NCBI GenBank assembly: GCA_002633005.1
Contig: NMRA01000100.1
Span: 210,469-274,468, forward strand
Reading direction: 5' to 3'
Length of the DNA stretch: 64,000 bases
Source: Phoronis australis
Lineage: Eukaryota; Phoronida; Phoronidae
This document shows positions 12,421 through 22,460 of the stretch, in pieces. Below the pieces are notes generated by a model. It was not told the origin of the DNA. It ran no database searches and worked only from the letters and a program-made list of their open reading frames with translations. Position 1 is the stretch's first letter; each line of letters opens with the position of its first letter. The translations under genes were made by a program, and so were the position numbers.

Positions 12421-12914
12421 CTCATTTTTTCTTCATATCAAAGCTTTCGGGAGGTATAAAGCTTTCGTGACAGTACTCATCATATGCCTGTTTGTGTAAC
12501 TCATTAAGTCAGGCAAGATTGAGTTGGTATGCATATCTGGTACGCTGACATACTTTCCACCCAGAGGAGATGGTACAACACCAGGAGTGAAGACACTGGC
12601 TAAGGAGAACATGTGGCCCCATTCAGATCTGTCCAACAGCTAACCTTCACTTTCTTGAGATACCATTTCGATGTGGAGCATGCCCATGAAGCATAGGCCT
12701 ACCATTGTCACCGACCTCATCAGGGTACCCCCTTGACATTTTTTCTTCTGAGCATTATATACATCTTGATTAAAACCAACTAAAATAATATAACCAATAG
12801 ATACAAGGGTGGAGCTGCCCGGGACCAAGTGTTTGACATTTTCTATCCGGAGACAATGGGCGGGGCCAAGCGTTTGGTATTTTCGGTTCATAGAAAGTGT
12901 GAAAAGATTTTTAA

Positions 12915-13195
12915 AAGTGGCCTCAAAGCATAAAACTAACATCAGAAATAACTCCCCGCACCAAAAATACTGAGAAAAGGGATTTACAACATGCTCGGGT
13001 GATGATAATAGCCGAGATATGCCAATTTCCATTTTCGGCGGCGGCCACATTGGATTTTGTGCGTAGCGGCCACCAGCGAGTTAGCACAGTTTGTTTGCGG
13101 TGTTTTTTAGAAAAGTTTTACCTATTCCTAACATTGTACATATTTGCAGAAACGTGTCGCAAAGTGCGCGATTTATATGAATTCCCTCTTCACTA
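12915..13195 (-). repeat. Right inverted terminal repeat
   Basis: This is the right arm of the transposon, the reverse complement of about 9600-9895. Just inside it, at 12810-12890, is a short direct duplication (ccaagtgtttgacattttc and ccaagcgtttggtattttc). Confidence 0.65.
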
Positions 13196-13739
13196 GTAGG
13201 TCTGTTTGAAGTAATGATTCAATCCCTTTATTCAATGCATCAAAGAGCCTCGGCATAGAGGTTCTGGTTTTAACTAAGAAGCTTGAAACGCTGAATCCTG
13301 AATGTCTCAAAATATGGGCGTGTTTGATCTGGAATAAAAGTAAGATTTTAACTGTTCAATATAAAAATAAGGGCTGAGACACTTCTAACAATCACATTGT
13401 AAAATAAATTAGTTGTAAAATGTAATTAATCAAAATGAATGCGATTAACGCGCCCTTTGTATGAAATCTCTCGACGTTACGGTATTTCCCGTATGGCAGA
13501 GCTCCGTACTTGCGTTATTGCTTTTGAGATAACTCAAACCCCTTAATAAACAACGGCATAGTGCTAATCTGTTTAATGCGGATATGCTAGGATTTCTTCT
13601 TACCGGTATGTCATATGGGCTCGAGTTTATGACGGTTTTGTCCACCATCTTGAATATTTAATTTGGTTGAATGAATACATCAATTCACGTGCGTTCCCAA
13701 GTAAATGGACGAGAGTGTAAGGCCTGTTAAAACAGATAT
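13196..13739. other. Intergenic DNA
   Basis: AT-rich sequence. No gene, RNA or clear repeat was recognised. Confidence 0.4.
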
Positions 13740-14610
13740 TTTTGAAAGATATCAACTGTACGTCCGCACAGTGAAGTGTGGAATCAAGTGCCATACAAAT
13801 CACACTCGAATTGCACGTAAAACGTTAACCCACAGGCGTCGAAATTGCGATCGCTTAAACAAATATATCTGAAAGACATAATACAGCAAATATAATTGCA
13901 CTGAAGCCAAGCCCTTCTAAAGAACTTATTCAGGCGAAGATTTTACTTTTTACTTTTCGCATGTCACTCTGCGATTTCCAGTTTTTACCTACTAGAGAAC
14001 TCATGAACTAAAGCACTCAATTGACTGACATTTGGGTTGGGTCAGTACCTGAAGTCATTTGGTCGAAAACTAGGAATTGAAGATGGCAGACGATTTGTTA
14101 CAGGACGGTAAAAAGAGGCGAAATTTAACCTGTAAGACCGTTTGCGGTTTTCGAAATATGTCAGGAAATTTGACTTAGTTAGCACTAAGACACTGAACAA
14201 GAATTCTCCTACAATGCTTTTGGTTTATATCCATTTCACCAAATGGTGAAAAGCCCTCCGGTGGACCTTCAGTTCTTTTTAAGAGCTGAATATTGTGTAA
14301 CGGCTGGTTTAGAAAAACAAATGGTGGAGACAGGATTTCTGCGGATGACGTCACGCACTATTTTTAATTTTATAATTTTTGCGTTTATTTTTTCATTACA
14401 AGTACAGAAATTGTAGTCTGGCGGCTACCTGTATGAAGACTCGTCAAAATACAGCTAGGTACCACTGTGTGTTCAGCGCCGACAGACCTCGAAATTGCAC
14501 ACAACCCGGGTAGTTTGCTCTTCACCTCACCGTGAACCTTATATCAACATGCAGAGCTAAAGACCGGCGGGAGTGCACGCAAAATCTGGGAGTCTAATGA
14601 CAATGAACTT
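13740..14610. repeat. Rearranged remnant of a lipocalin 5' flank
   Basis: Positions 13740-13990 are the inverse of L1 upstream 2600-2830. Positions 14060-14330 (gggcagacgattt-like start, atccatttcaccaaatggtg, gaccttca) match 39540-39800 beyond the 5' side of L3 in the same orientation. Positions 14420-14610 match 2340-2560 directly. No lipocalin exon lies on the low-coordinate side, where an inverted gene would be expected. A gene body therefore seems to have been lost or never copied. Confidence 0.65.
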
Positions 14611-15540
14611 GCCCGTTACAACCGTTTAAGTGAAAAAACAATGCAACAAACGTCATTTTCTTACGTAACTCTGTGCCTTTCGTAACAAAGAAAAGTGTGT
14701 CGTAGTTTTGAAAGATGTACGCTGGTGACGCGCATCTCTCGGGAGATGATGGCAGCTTCGCAGCAGCAAATATTTGTTCTGAAATTCGGTTTGCTGGTAC
14801 TGAAATCCTAAACATTTTAAGAAAAGAAACCAGTTCCGATAATTTGTTGTAACATGTTCGCAACCTCGTAGAAGAACAGTCGAATGAGGAATTGGCGAAA
14901 AAAGATACTGGCCAACAGGTGAGGCAATTCATGTGCACATTTCCCGTCCTGTTGGACAATAATGGAACTAGCTTCTTCATGGGATGTCTCGATCTCATCA
15001 GTGATTGCCTACTTGTGTTCCTAACGTACTGGCAGCCTTTCTCGAAGTCTGATAACATTGCCTGCCCCATGCTTATTGTGTCATGTACGTTAACTGTTGA
15101 AGTAGCAATCCTGTCACTGCTAATGATCACCACTGCATCTTTGGGGTGGACATTGGGTTCCAATAGATCGATGCTGGCACCTACTTTTGACAGATACGTG
15201 CAAAATCCTGGGCATGTGCGTCAAGACGTGCCTTACTTTCTTCCGTGTGATAAGTTTTAGTACAGGATCTAATGTTACCGCTCTCCATCTCTCCAAGATC
15301 TGTTTCAATCTTGTAGGACAAATGGCAGCTTATGCTCAAAGCTTAAGATTCTCTTCTTTGAGGGCAATTCCCTACTATTCCCTCACTTCTGTATTCCTGC
15401 CTCAGCAACGTGGTCCCTATAAACTGATCGCTCAGAGCCTCATTCCTGCATTCACCCAAGTCATCAAACTAATTTTGTTTTTTCTATGGTCTGTAGGAGC
15501 GCAGGGCTACAGGCAATATCTTTTTGGAATTTAAGGTCTC
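14594..15540 (-). other. Unrecognised open stretch, doubtful gene
   Basis: A 189-codon minus-strand frame runs from 15163 to 14594. Another frame upstream (about 15130-15310 region) reads plausibly on the same strand but is broken by a stop, and a 122-codon plus-strand frame overlaps it. I recognise no domain. Its position directly against duplicated flanking DNA and next to a satellite suggests old transposon or chance coding. It is listed for its length only. Confidence 0.2.
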
Positions 15541-15569
15541 AAACTGCAGATCACACACTACACAAAAAT

Positions 15570-16385
15570 TTTCTTACTTCATCAAAAAGGAGATTCTGCA
15601 AATTCATCATGCAACAACTTGCAAACTGATTTCATAGAAACACGGGTAAAGACGTTAAAATAGTTTAATTTGGGTGCCTGGTACTTCAGCTATAAGCAGA
15701 AGTAGAATTTTGAATACTGGCGGCCGTAATTTGCATATATTATGCATATATTAAGCAAATTCACGATGTATCCACTAGTAAACGATGTCCATTAAATTCA
15801 CTGACCATGGAAGCATAGGTGAAAACATTAAAGTAACCTGTCTGCAGTGCTTGGTAAGGGCGCTTTAAGCAACAAATAATTTTAAATAATGGTGGCCTTA
15901 ACTTGCATTATTTATGCAAATTCATCATGCAACAACATGCAAACTGATTTCATTGAACTAATTGACCATAGAAACATAAGTGCAAATATCGTAATTCACC
16001 TGAGATGATTGGTACCATAGCTATTAGAACAAGTAAAATTTTGAATAATGGCGGCCTCAATTTGCATAAATTATGACGATGTATACACCCAAAAACTTTC
16101 ACTATTAAATTCGTTGACCACGGAAACATGGTTGAAAGTATCAAAATAACCTGCCAGCAATGCTTGGTAAGGAAATTATAAGTAAATTAGAATTTTGCAT
16201 AATTGCGGTCCTAATTTGCATAGATTATGCAAATTGACAATGTATTCACCTAAAAATATTAAATTTTGTGACCATGGAAACATGGGTAAGAACGTCAAAA
16301 TTATCTGGCTGCAGTGCGTGGTAAGGAAATTATAAGCAAAAATAGAATTTTGCATAATGGCGACCTTAATTTGCATATTTAAAAA
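15570..16385. repeat. Diverged tandem repeat (about 155-172 bp unit) with octamer motifs
   Basis: About five units. The block ttgcat begins at 15731, 15903, 16062, 16216 and 16371, giving spacings of 172, 159, 154 and 155. Each unit carries aat(a/g)(a/g)(t/c)gg(c/t)g(g/a)cc, then TTGCAT, usually ATGCAAAT, then gaccatggaaacat and tgcttggtaagg. The ATTTGCAT/ATGCAAAT octamers (POU-type sites) face each other across a few bases. No coding potential. Confidence 0.75.
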
Positions 16386-16926
16386 AATGCTCAAGGGTTG
16401 CGAATGGTCACCCCCTAAATCATGATTGACTATGCTTTGGCTACATGAAACAGCAAAGAAAAAAATTTTATCAGGCATAACCAGGTTAAGTAAAAAACAG
16501 CATTTGACTCTCGGATTACAATGTTTAATGCGCCGAAAGCCGACGCAAAAGAGCGATCCACAGCTTAAACAGCAGAATAACGGTAAAAAGCTAATTTTTT
16601 CAGCACCGGTAAATAACTTAGTTTCGTTAAGGAAGTGTGTAGTTTTTAACGACACTAATTTTGTGTTACTTTATCGGCACTTTAAGTAAAAAATAAAAAG
16701 CGGGTGAATAAGTTCTTTAAAGAGTTCTGTGCAAATAAATGTGTCTTCGCAGAGGAAATCACGTAAACACCGAGACTTTCCTGAAGTTTCAATTTGCAGA
16801 TCCATTTTGGCAGTTCTAAGCGCAGTGTTTTCAATATTATTATTCATTAACTACTCCTCTGGGAATACCGCAACACAAGAAATTCTTATCTCTTCTTAAT
16901 TGAATTCGTAATGAATGTTCTTGCAG

Positions 16927-19473
16927 TTTCTCGGTGACTGGTACGAAATCCAGCGCTTCTATGCCTATTTCGAAGAGGGATTAAAGTGCATCCGAGGCAG
17001 GTACACTGTGGCGCTAGATGACCACTTTGACTTGCTTATCACAGGAACCGATATCAGGTATATAGCAGTTTAGTTTAAGCTACGATTCCTTTCCACTCAA
17101 TTGTTAAATATATTGTAGGAGCTTCTCAAATTGGATGTGAAAACTTTCTCGTTACGATATAGGGCGTCTTCCCTTTCCTCGGTCAGCTCTTGCACAAAGT
17201 TCTCTAGTCCAAGTTTCCTCTCTCACGGACGGAGATTCACCCTCTCACACCACATTTTACGCATCACTGACTTTTTTCTTCGCTCGCGCACATACCAACA
17301 TCACCTTTCTCACGAAACCTGTTCTATGCCGAGACGGGCTCTGATGCGCTGTAAAATGTTAAAAACCGTTACATTTAACGTTGCTAGGCATCTCCAAATC
17401 TAACAAATAGTTACATTTTACGTAATTGTTCCCATTTACGTCGAATGCACATCCGAGAAATGTAAGATTGTTACATTTTACGAAAGTGACTCCATATTTC
17501 ATGAGTTTTCATGGTATTTGTCACACGGAGAAAATGGTTCACACACTAAGGTCTTCTTTCTCGGATTGTCAGTTTGCGATGTCTAACACAACAAAGTCAA
17601 TAGCTACAACGTTACCTTATAACGAACATAACAACTGACTAGATATAAGTGTGTCTGTTGATAGCCGAATCAAGAAAAGACGCCCTTGCCACCCTGTCAA
17701 GAGATCGGTTCATACTCCTGCACGCCAATTAAAGGTATTTTCTCGGCCGAGTGTGGGATGTGTTTGGATAACTTTAGTTATTCCATGTTCTTAGACAATG
17801 AAAAAAAAACTTTCGTCCACGTAAGCACACGCTCTCACTGCCCTTTGTAACTGTTTGTGTAACCGCAGGATCCCAAGTGTCAACCACAATGCATTTTTTC
17901 TTTTGCTTGTGACGGAAGAGGGCAGACCCATGCCACCGTACCCTAAATTCGCATTTGACTAGTGATAGAGCATGTGAATTTCCTTCCAGCACTGGAGACA
18001 AATTCCAACTCAATGGCGACGTCTACATACCGGATCCCTCAACGCCTGCAAAGGTGGCCATGCGTTTTTCAGGTGAACCAAAGCCTTTCATTGTTAATAA
18101 TTTTGAATAACCCGATGTTATGGTTAAAGCGGCATAAAACTATATGCATGGTGTCAAAAACAACTTTCAGCACTTGCTCTTCCAAAATACTGGATTGTAT
18201 AAAATAAAATGAAATTAGTTGCAAGAAAATGCCTAGAAATCCCCCATTGCAACACTGCTTCGGTTGTTAAAGTTAACCTTCCTTGATAAACTAACAATAA
18301 CAACAAAGTTTCAGATCTTTTCAAGTTCAGGAATCATTTCAAGTGTCAGCAAGGAACGATTTTATGAGCACAATTAAGTGGTCAAATACTCATTAAGTAT
18401 TTTGACAGACAGAGGGCGCAGGTTCGTTGCATCATTTAACTAATTACTTAAAACTGCGTTTCTTCTGTATTTAGTTGTCAAAACATTAAAACGAATTTAA
18501 ATTTAGCGTCTAATTCTCATAAAGTAGGTCTCCGGCAACAATTGTGGTAATGTTTTTAAACCCCCAAAGGCGTAAGCCAAATCAAATTACAACATTAGCA
18601 AACTACGTACCAAATGAAAGCTCTTGACTTGCCCCATGACATATCATCAGCCTTGTTTTGGTGTTTCTTTTTTCACCTACAGTACAAAGGAGGAGGCAGT
18701 GCGGTGTAGTGGGATAAAGTCGGTTCCTTTACTCATAATGTGGGTTGGAGTCCCAGTGGGGTAGGCACTTGAGTCGGGACTCCAGCTCCTCAGCTCTGTC
18801 TTATCTTTCTATGAATAAAGCATATAAATGATTCCAGGTTATCGGATCAGCCTGCGCACAGCTGGTACAAGGTGCACTAGACCGCATACAATTACTTTTT
18901 GAAACTGCAAAGGGACATTACCGAGAAGAAAATTTATTTTCAGAAATGAGCTGTACCCGACCTGAATTCAAACCCACTAACTCTGGACTAAGTTATTAGC
19001 ACGCGTTCATTAGCCTGTTATGACAATGAAACCGAACTTGATTTCAGCGAATAACTGATAGATGAATTACAAAAGCACGACGAATTTTTGTTGATTTATA
19101 TCTCTGGTCAAACCCAACAATTTCAAGAAGCGTATTCGATTCAACAAGTATCCCGGCAATAACGTCCCTTTAAACATTAAATCAACAAACAGTTGTGCAA
19201 CGGCGAAAACCCACTTAAACTGTATGCAAAACCCTTTGTATTCCAGAGTTACAGCCTTACCACTACTACTGGGTGTTGGACACCGATTACGATAGCTATT
19301 CAGTCGTTTACTCATGTTTAAACCTTCGGGATTCCTATAAACTAGAGTTTGCCTGGATCTCTTCTCGCACCTCTTCGCTGGACGAGTCCATTGTGAACAG
19401 ATTGAAACAACGTCTGGAAAACGCTGGAGTGAAGACGAGCAACTTTATAATAACTGACCAGAGCAATTGTTGA
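16927..19473 (+). CDS. ApoD-like lipocalin (L2), exons 2-4 only
   Basis: Exons are 16927-17057, 17990-18072 and 19247-19473. They keep correct GT/AG sites, phases 2 and 1, and an open frame to TGA. Exon 2 begins FLGDWYEIQRFYAYF (GxW kept). Exon 4 carries YWVLDTDYDSY, then SRTSSLDESIV, and ends on Cys. No signal-peptide exon was found. Upstream, L1-like distal flank (gaataagttctttaaag, near 16705) passes within a few dozen bases into L1-like intron 1 sequence (gcagaggaaatcacgtaaacacc, near 16752). The promoter and exon 1 therefore appear deleted. The gene is either a 5'-truncated pseudogene with no disabling change yet, or it borrows an upstream exon 1. AATAAA is retained at 19538. Confidence 0.8.
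18692..18770 (+). mobile_element. tRNA-derived SINE head in L2 intron 3
   Basis: Same element and intron position as in L1. Both boxes are worn: the A-box reads CGGTGTAGTGG and the B-box GGTTGGAGTCC. Confidence 0.7.
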
Positions 19474-19537
19474 ACTCCAATTTCGATAAGCTCGTGAATT
19501 AATGTCGTGGAACATCTTTGGTTTGCAGTTATTATGC

Positions 19538-19543
19538 AATAAA
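19538..19543 (+). other. Polyadenylation signal of L2
   Basis: AATAAA lies 65 bp after the L2 stop, at the position equivalent to that in L1. Confidence 0.65.
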
Positions 19544-19984
19544 GCTGACAAGAAGGGCAAATGTTGTACACATTGACACGTCTTTCCACAAAATCAGCCA
19601 TCACAACAATTATCATTCTAATTTCATATTATGAAACAGCACTTCACTGCTTTAACCCACTTGTTTGAAAATACACAAACAAAAATATTTCTATTCAGAA
19701 TTTAGCAAGCTTAAGTATAGGCCCAGGATAAAATCTCCAGATTCAAACTCGATTGGAAAGTTAACTATTCAGGGCGATGCTCGAAGCGAAGCACTGGCCA
19801 ATTTTTGAGTCCGAAGTTTGAGAACAGTGATTAGGCCCCTGGCCTATGTTCACATCATTTTTTGCAAGTGTAAAATCTAGATGACGTCAATAAGCTGTTC
19901 GGAAACTGTGTTTAAGAGGCCTGGAACGCGAAAAACAGACCAAGTTGCATTATTCAAAGTATTTCTATGCCACTGAAACAAAAT

Positions 19985-20500
19985 TCAACCTATTCAATTT
20001 GAAAAAAAAAAACGATCCGTCACCTGCTCATCACTTCATCGATTGTTTCCCGTAGCACCTTTCCTTTATATGAAAAGTGTGGCCTTCGGCCTTCGATGTA
20101 AATAAAACAATGGCGACTTCAAGCAGCAGCCAGTCCGAGTAAGAGGCAATTGGTGTACGTCTGAACTGTGGAAAATTAGTTATAAAGGTATCGTAGTATT
20201 CAAATATACTCTACGTGTAAAGTGCTCTTGGAATTCTTTTTTGAAAATCGCTTGCTTCACTGGCTTGCCATGATAATCTACCGTTGAAATCCATCTTGTC
20301 AGTCAGCATGTCGAATTACTGTGAGCGCATGTGCGCATTAATCACAAGTGAGAGGAAGAAACTCTGTGGTGACTACAAAGTTTTTCTTTATCGTGTATTT
20401 CAAAAATCATGAGTTTTGTGATATTTTTCTGGAAATGTCCTCGCAGGAGAAAGTGAATAACTCTGTTATAGACGTTACGGGATAGTCAAGAATTGTTTAA
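19985..20500 (-). repeat. Dispersed repeat A, inverted copy
   Basis: Reverse complement of about 47085-47560, with shared gcgcatgcgc-like, cagtgaagaaagcaattttc and gaatatagttcaatactacg blocks. The part nearest L2 also matches about 34440-34860 beside L3. It contains a fragment with the sense cttgaagtcgccattgtttt. Confidence 0.7.
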
Positions 20501-21869
20501 AAGATGTTGTTGACAATCATCCCTTTAAATGAAACTGTTAGAAGTTTTCAAAGTACACTCACAGTTATCATTACACTCGTCGCGTTGGCATTCGTCTTAC
20601 ACGTTCGGTCGGATTATTTATGCCGTCTCTTGTGCGGAAAATGTGAGGCGAATCCAGCAAGTTTATCTCTGAGCCAGTCTTTCAAGTTCTCAAACTGAAG
20701 TATGGCATCCATCTATTTGCATACCTTGACCTCACATCCGCTCCACTAGGTGATTAGTGCAAGACGTATTGCAAGTAACCAAATTTTGGTGAAAAAACAG
20801 GAGCCCCAGTTTCAAACTCTCGCAGACTCAAGTATGTGAACGTTAAATGTCCAGGTTATTCGCAACTTTACAGTAGTGTGTCCTTGCTCAAGGACATAAC
20901 GCGCTATGCTTGCCTTATAGAAGAGAGACGGAACGTATAGACATTGATTGTTTGCAAGAATCGAACTTTGGTGAAAAAATGATTATACATACTGTCTTTT
21001 AAATGCTATCGAACTCCACAGGTCCAGGTAGGTACCGGCATTTCACACACCTTTTGTAAAAATTGTGATACAATTACTGTGATTACTGGTGAAGTAAATA
21101 TTATTTAGAAAAGTACTTGTCAATACTAAGCTCTTTCGGACTCGTGTATGTGTACATTAAAAGCACGTCTTTATTAACATTCTCCTCAACGTTTGTCCCC
21201 CAGCATTTTGGCTGATACCGTCTGCCGAATCCAGTGTTTGCCCCAAGGTGGTAAATGTAAGAATTGTTGACAGAAACCAAACGTCGGTGAAAAATGCGAC
21301 CTGTATTAGATGTCTTGCTCTGTTCATAACTTCAGAATACACTTACTCCAAGCACAGCACTCAAAGATAAAGTGACAACTTCGATCTGAGGTAGCTCCGT
21401 GCATCCGTGGGGGTTGTTAACTTTCCGTTTGTACCCGTGAGGTTTTATTCCATGGAATATAGGGCTCAGGGTAGAATTTTTAGTCAGTACAAACGAAATA
21501 AATTTAGAATTATTATTACCTGAAACTTCTTGCGAAAAATCCGCATTTTTTGACTATTTCGCAGTCTAATGGCGCCAAGCGTTTAAAAACGAAGGGTTGT
21601 CTGCTTGCGATTTGGTAGTCGTAGCGTAAAACCGTCTTGTCGTGTTACAATAATTCCGAAAGTTTACATTTTCATTAAAATATCCACATGATGAAGCACC
21701 ACCTGATGCAATACCGCAATCCTGTACCTAGGATAAACAATAACACAAACACTTTTTAACAATAGACAAATAGGAAACATTTCACCTTCTTTACTGTCAC
21801 TAAAACATTTCGCAACTCCAGCGTTTACAATCGTATTGTAAAAGAGCCATATCATTAGATTGTCCTTCA
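20501..21869. other. Spacer between repeat blocks A and B downstream of L2
   Basis: A 64-codon plus-strand frame at 20504-20698 has one hydrophobic stretch, but nothing else supports it as a gene. A short phrase with TTTGGTGAAAAA recurs at about 20790, 20970 and, more loosely, 21285. No other content was recognised. This spacer is absent between the matching blocks beside L3. Confidence 0.35.
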
Positions 21870-22460
21870 CGAGTACTTGACGTGTATGATCATACTAGAA
21901 GCAAAAAATAAATGCTTTATTTCATAAACAATTATTTTGTATAAATGACTGGTTGTAAATATTTTTTTTAAACCAAGACCGTTGCCAAAATGCGAAAAAT
22001 GACAAAAAAGTAACAATGAAACCATTCATTTACTAATTAGCTGACTAATTAACAACTTGTAAAGCCAATAATAGAACTAAAGGAAATGAACCAGCGAGGT
22101 GGATATTTTACAAATGAATAATTAAAAAAAACGAAACAAAAATAGTTTTAACGATTCAAATTATTGCTACCGCTTAAAGACAAAGATGTTGTAAAATGGA
22201 ACTTCACAATTTCTGTGAGGAATTAATTCAGGCATTCATCCTCAATTATGTATCTTTATACACTGAAGTGCTTAGAACGTGAAAACCAGACTAAATTGCA
22301 TTTTATTTTTCTCCCACACGGCAGATCAAGTCTCCTTATTTGGTATAGCAAAACATAGACGTAGCGCATTCCACTAATATGGAAAACATAACATGTGACC
22401 TTTCATGTAAAGCAAATGTCGATTTTAAGCCGCAGCCAGTCTGACCTCTTTGAGCGCATT
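21870..22460 (-). repeat. Repeat block B, inverted copy of 33655-34440
   Basis: The reverse complement of this block follows 33655-34440 over most of its length. Examples are tgatcatactag against its inverse near 34415, the gacaaaaaagtaacaatgaa region, and the ccgcagccagtctgacc end. It supports a large inverted duplication that links the L2 and L3 neighbourhoods. Confidence 0.7.

Larger units (their letters stand above)
9585..13195. mobile_element. Decayed DNA transposon with long inverted terminal repeats
   Basis: Sequence at about 9600-9895 returns as its reverse complement at about 12915-13195. Shared blocks include aaacaccgcaaacaaa, gccgaaaatggaaattggca and ttagttttatg. Between the arms lies a broken minus-strand coding region of a multicopy invertebrate transposon-like family. 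The outer ends are approximate because the arms have diverged; no clear target-site duplication was found. That the arms and the coding region belong to one element is inference from their position. Confidence 0.65.

Noticed and set aside
15570-16385. CRISPR-like array
   Set aside because: The repeats are long, diverged units in tandem without unique spacers, and the genome is eukaryotic.
20504-20698. 64-codon frame with one hydrophobic stretch as a small membrane protein
   Set aside because: Only the ORF supports it. There is no conserved partner beside L3, no signal context and no recognised family.
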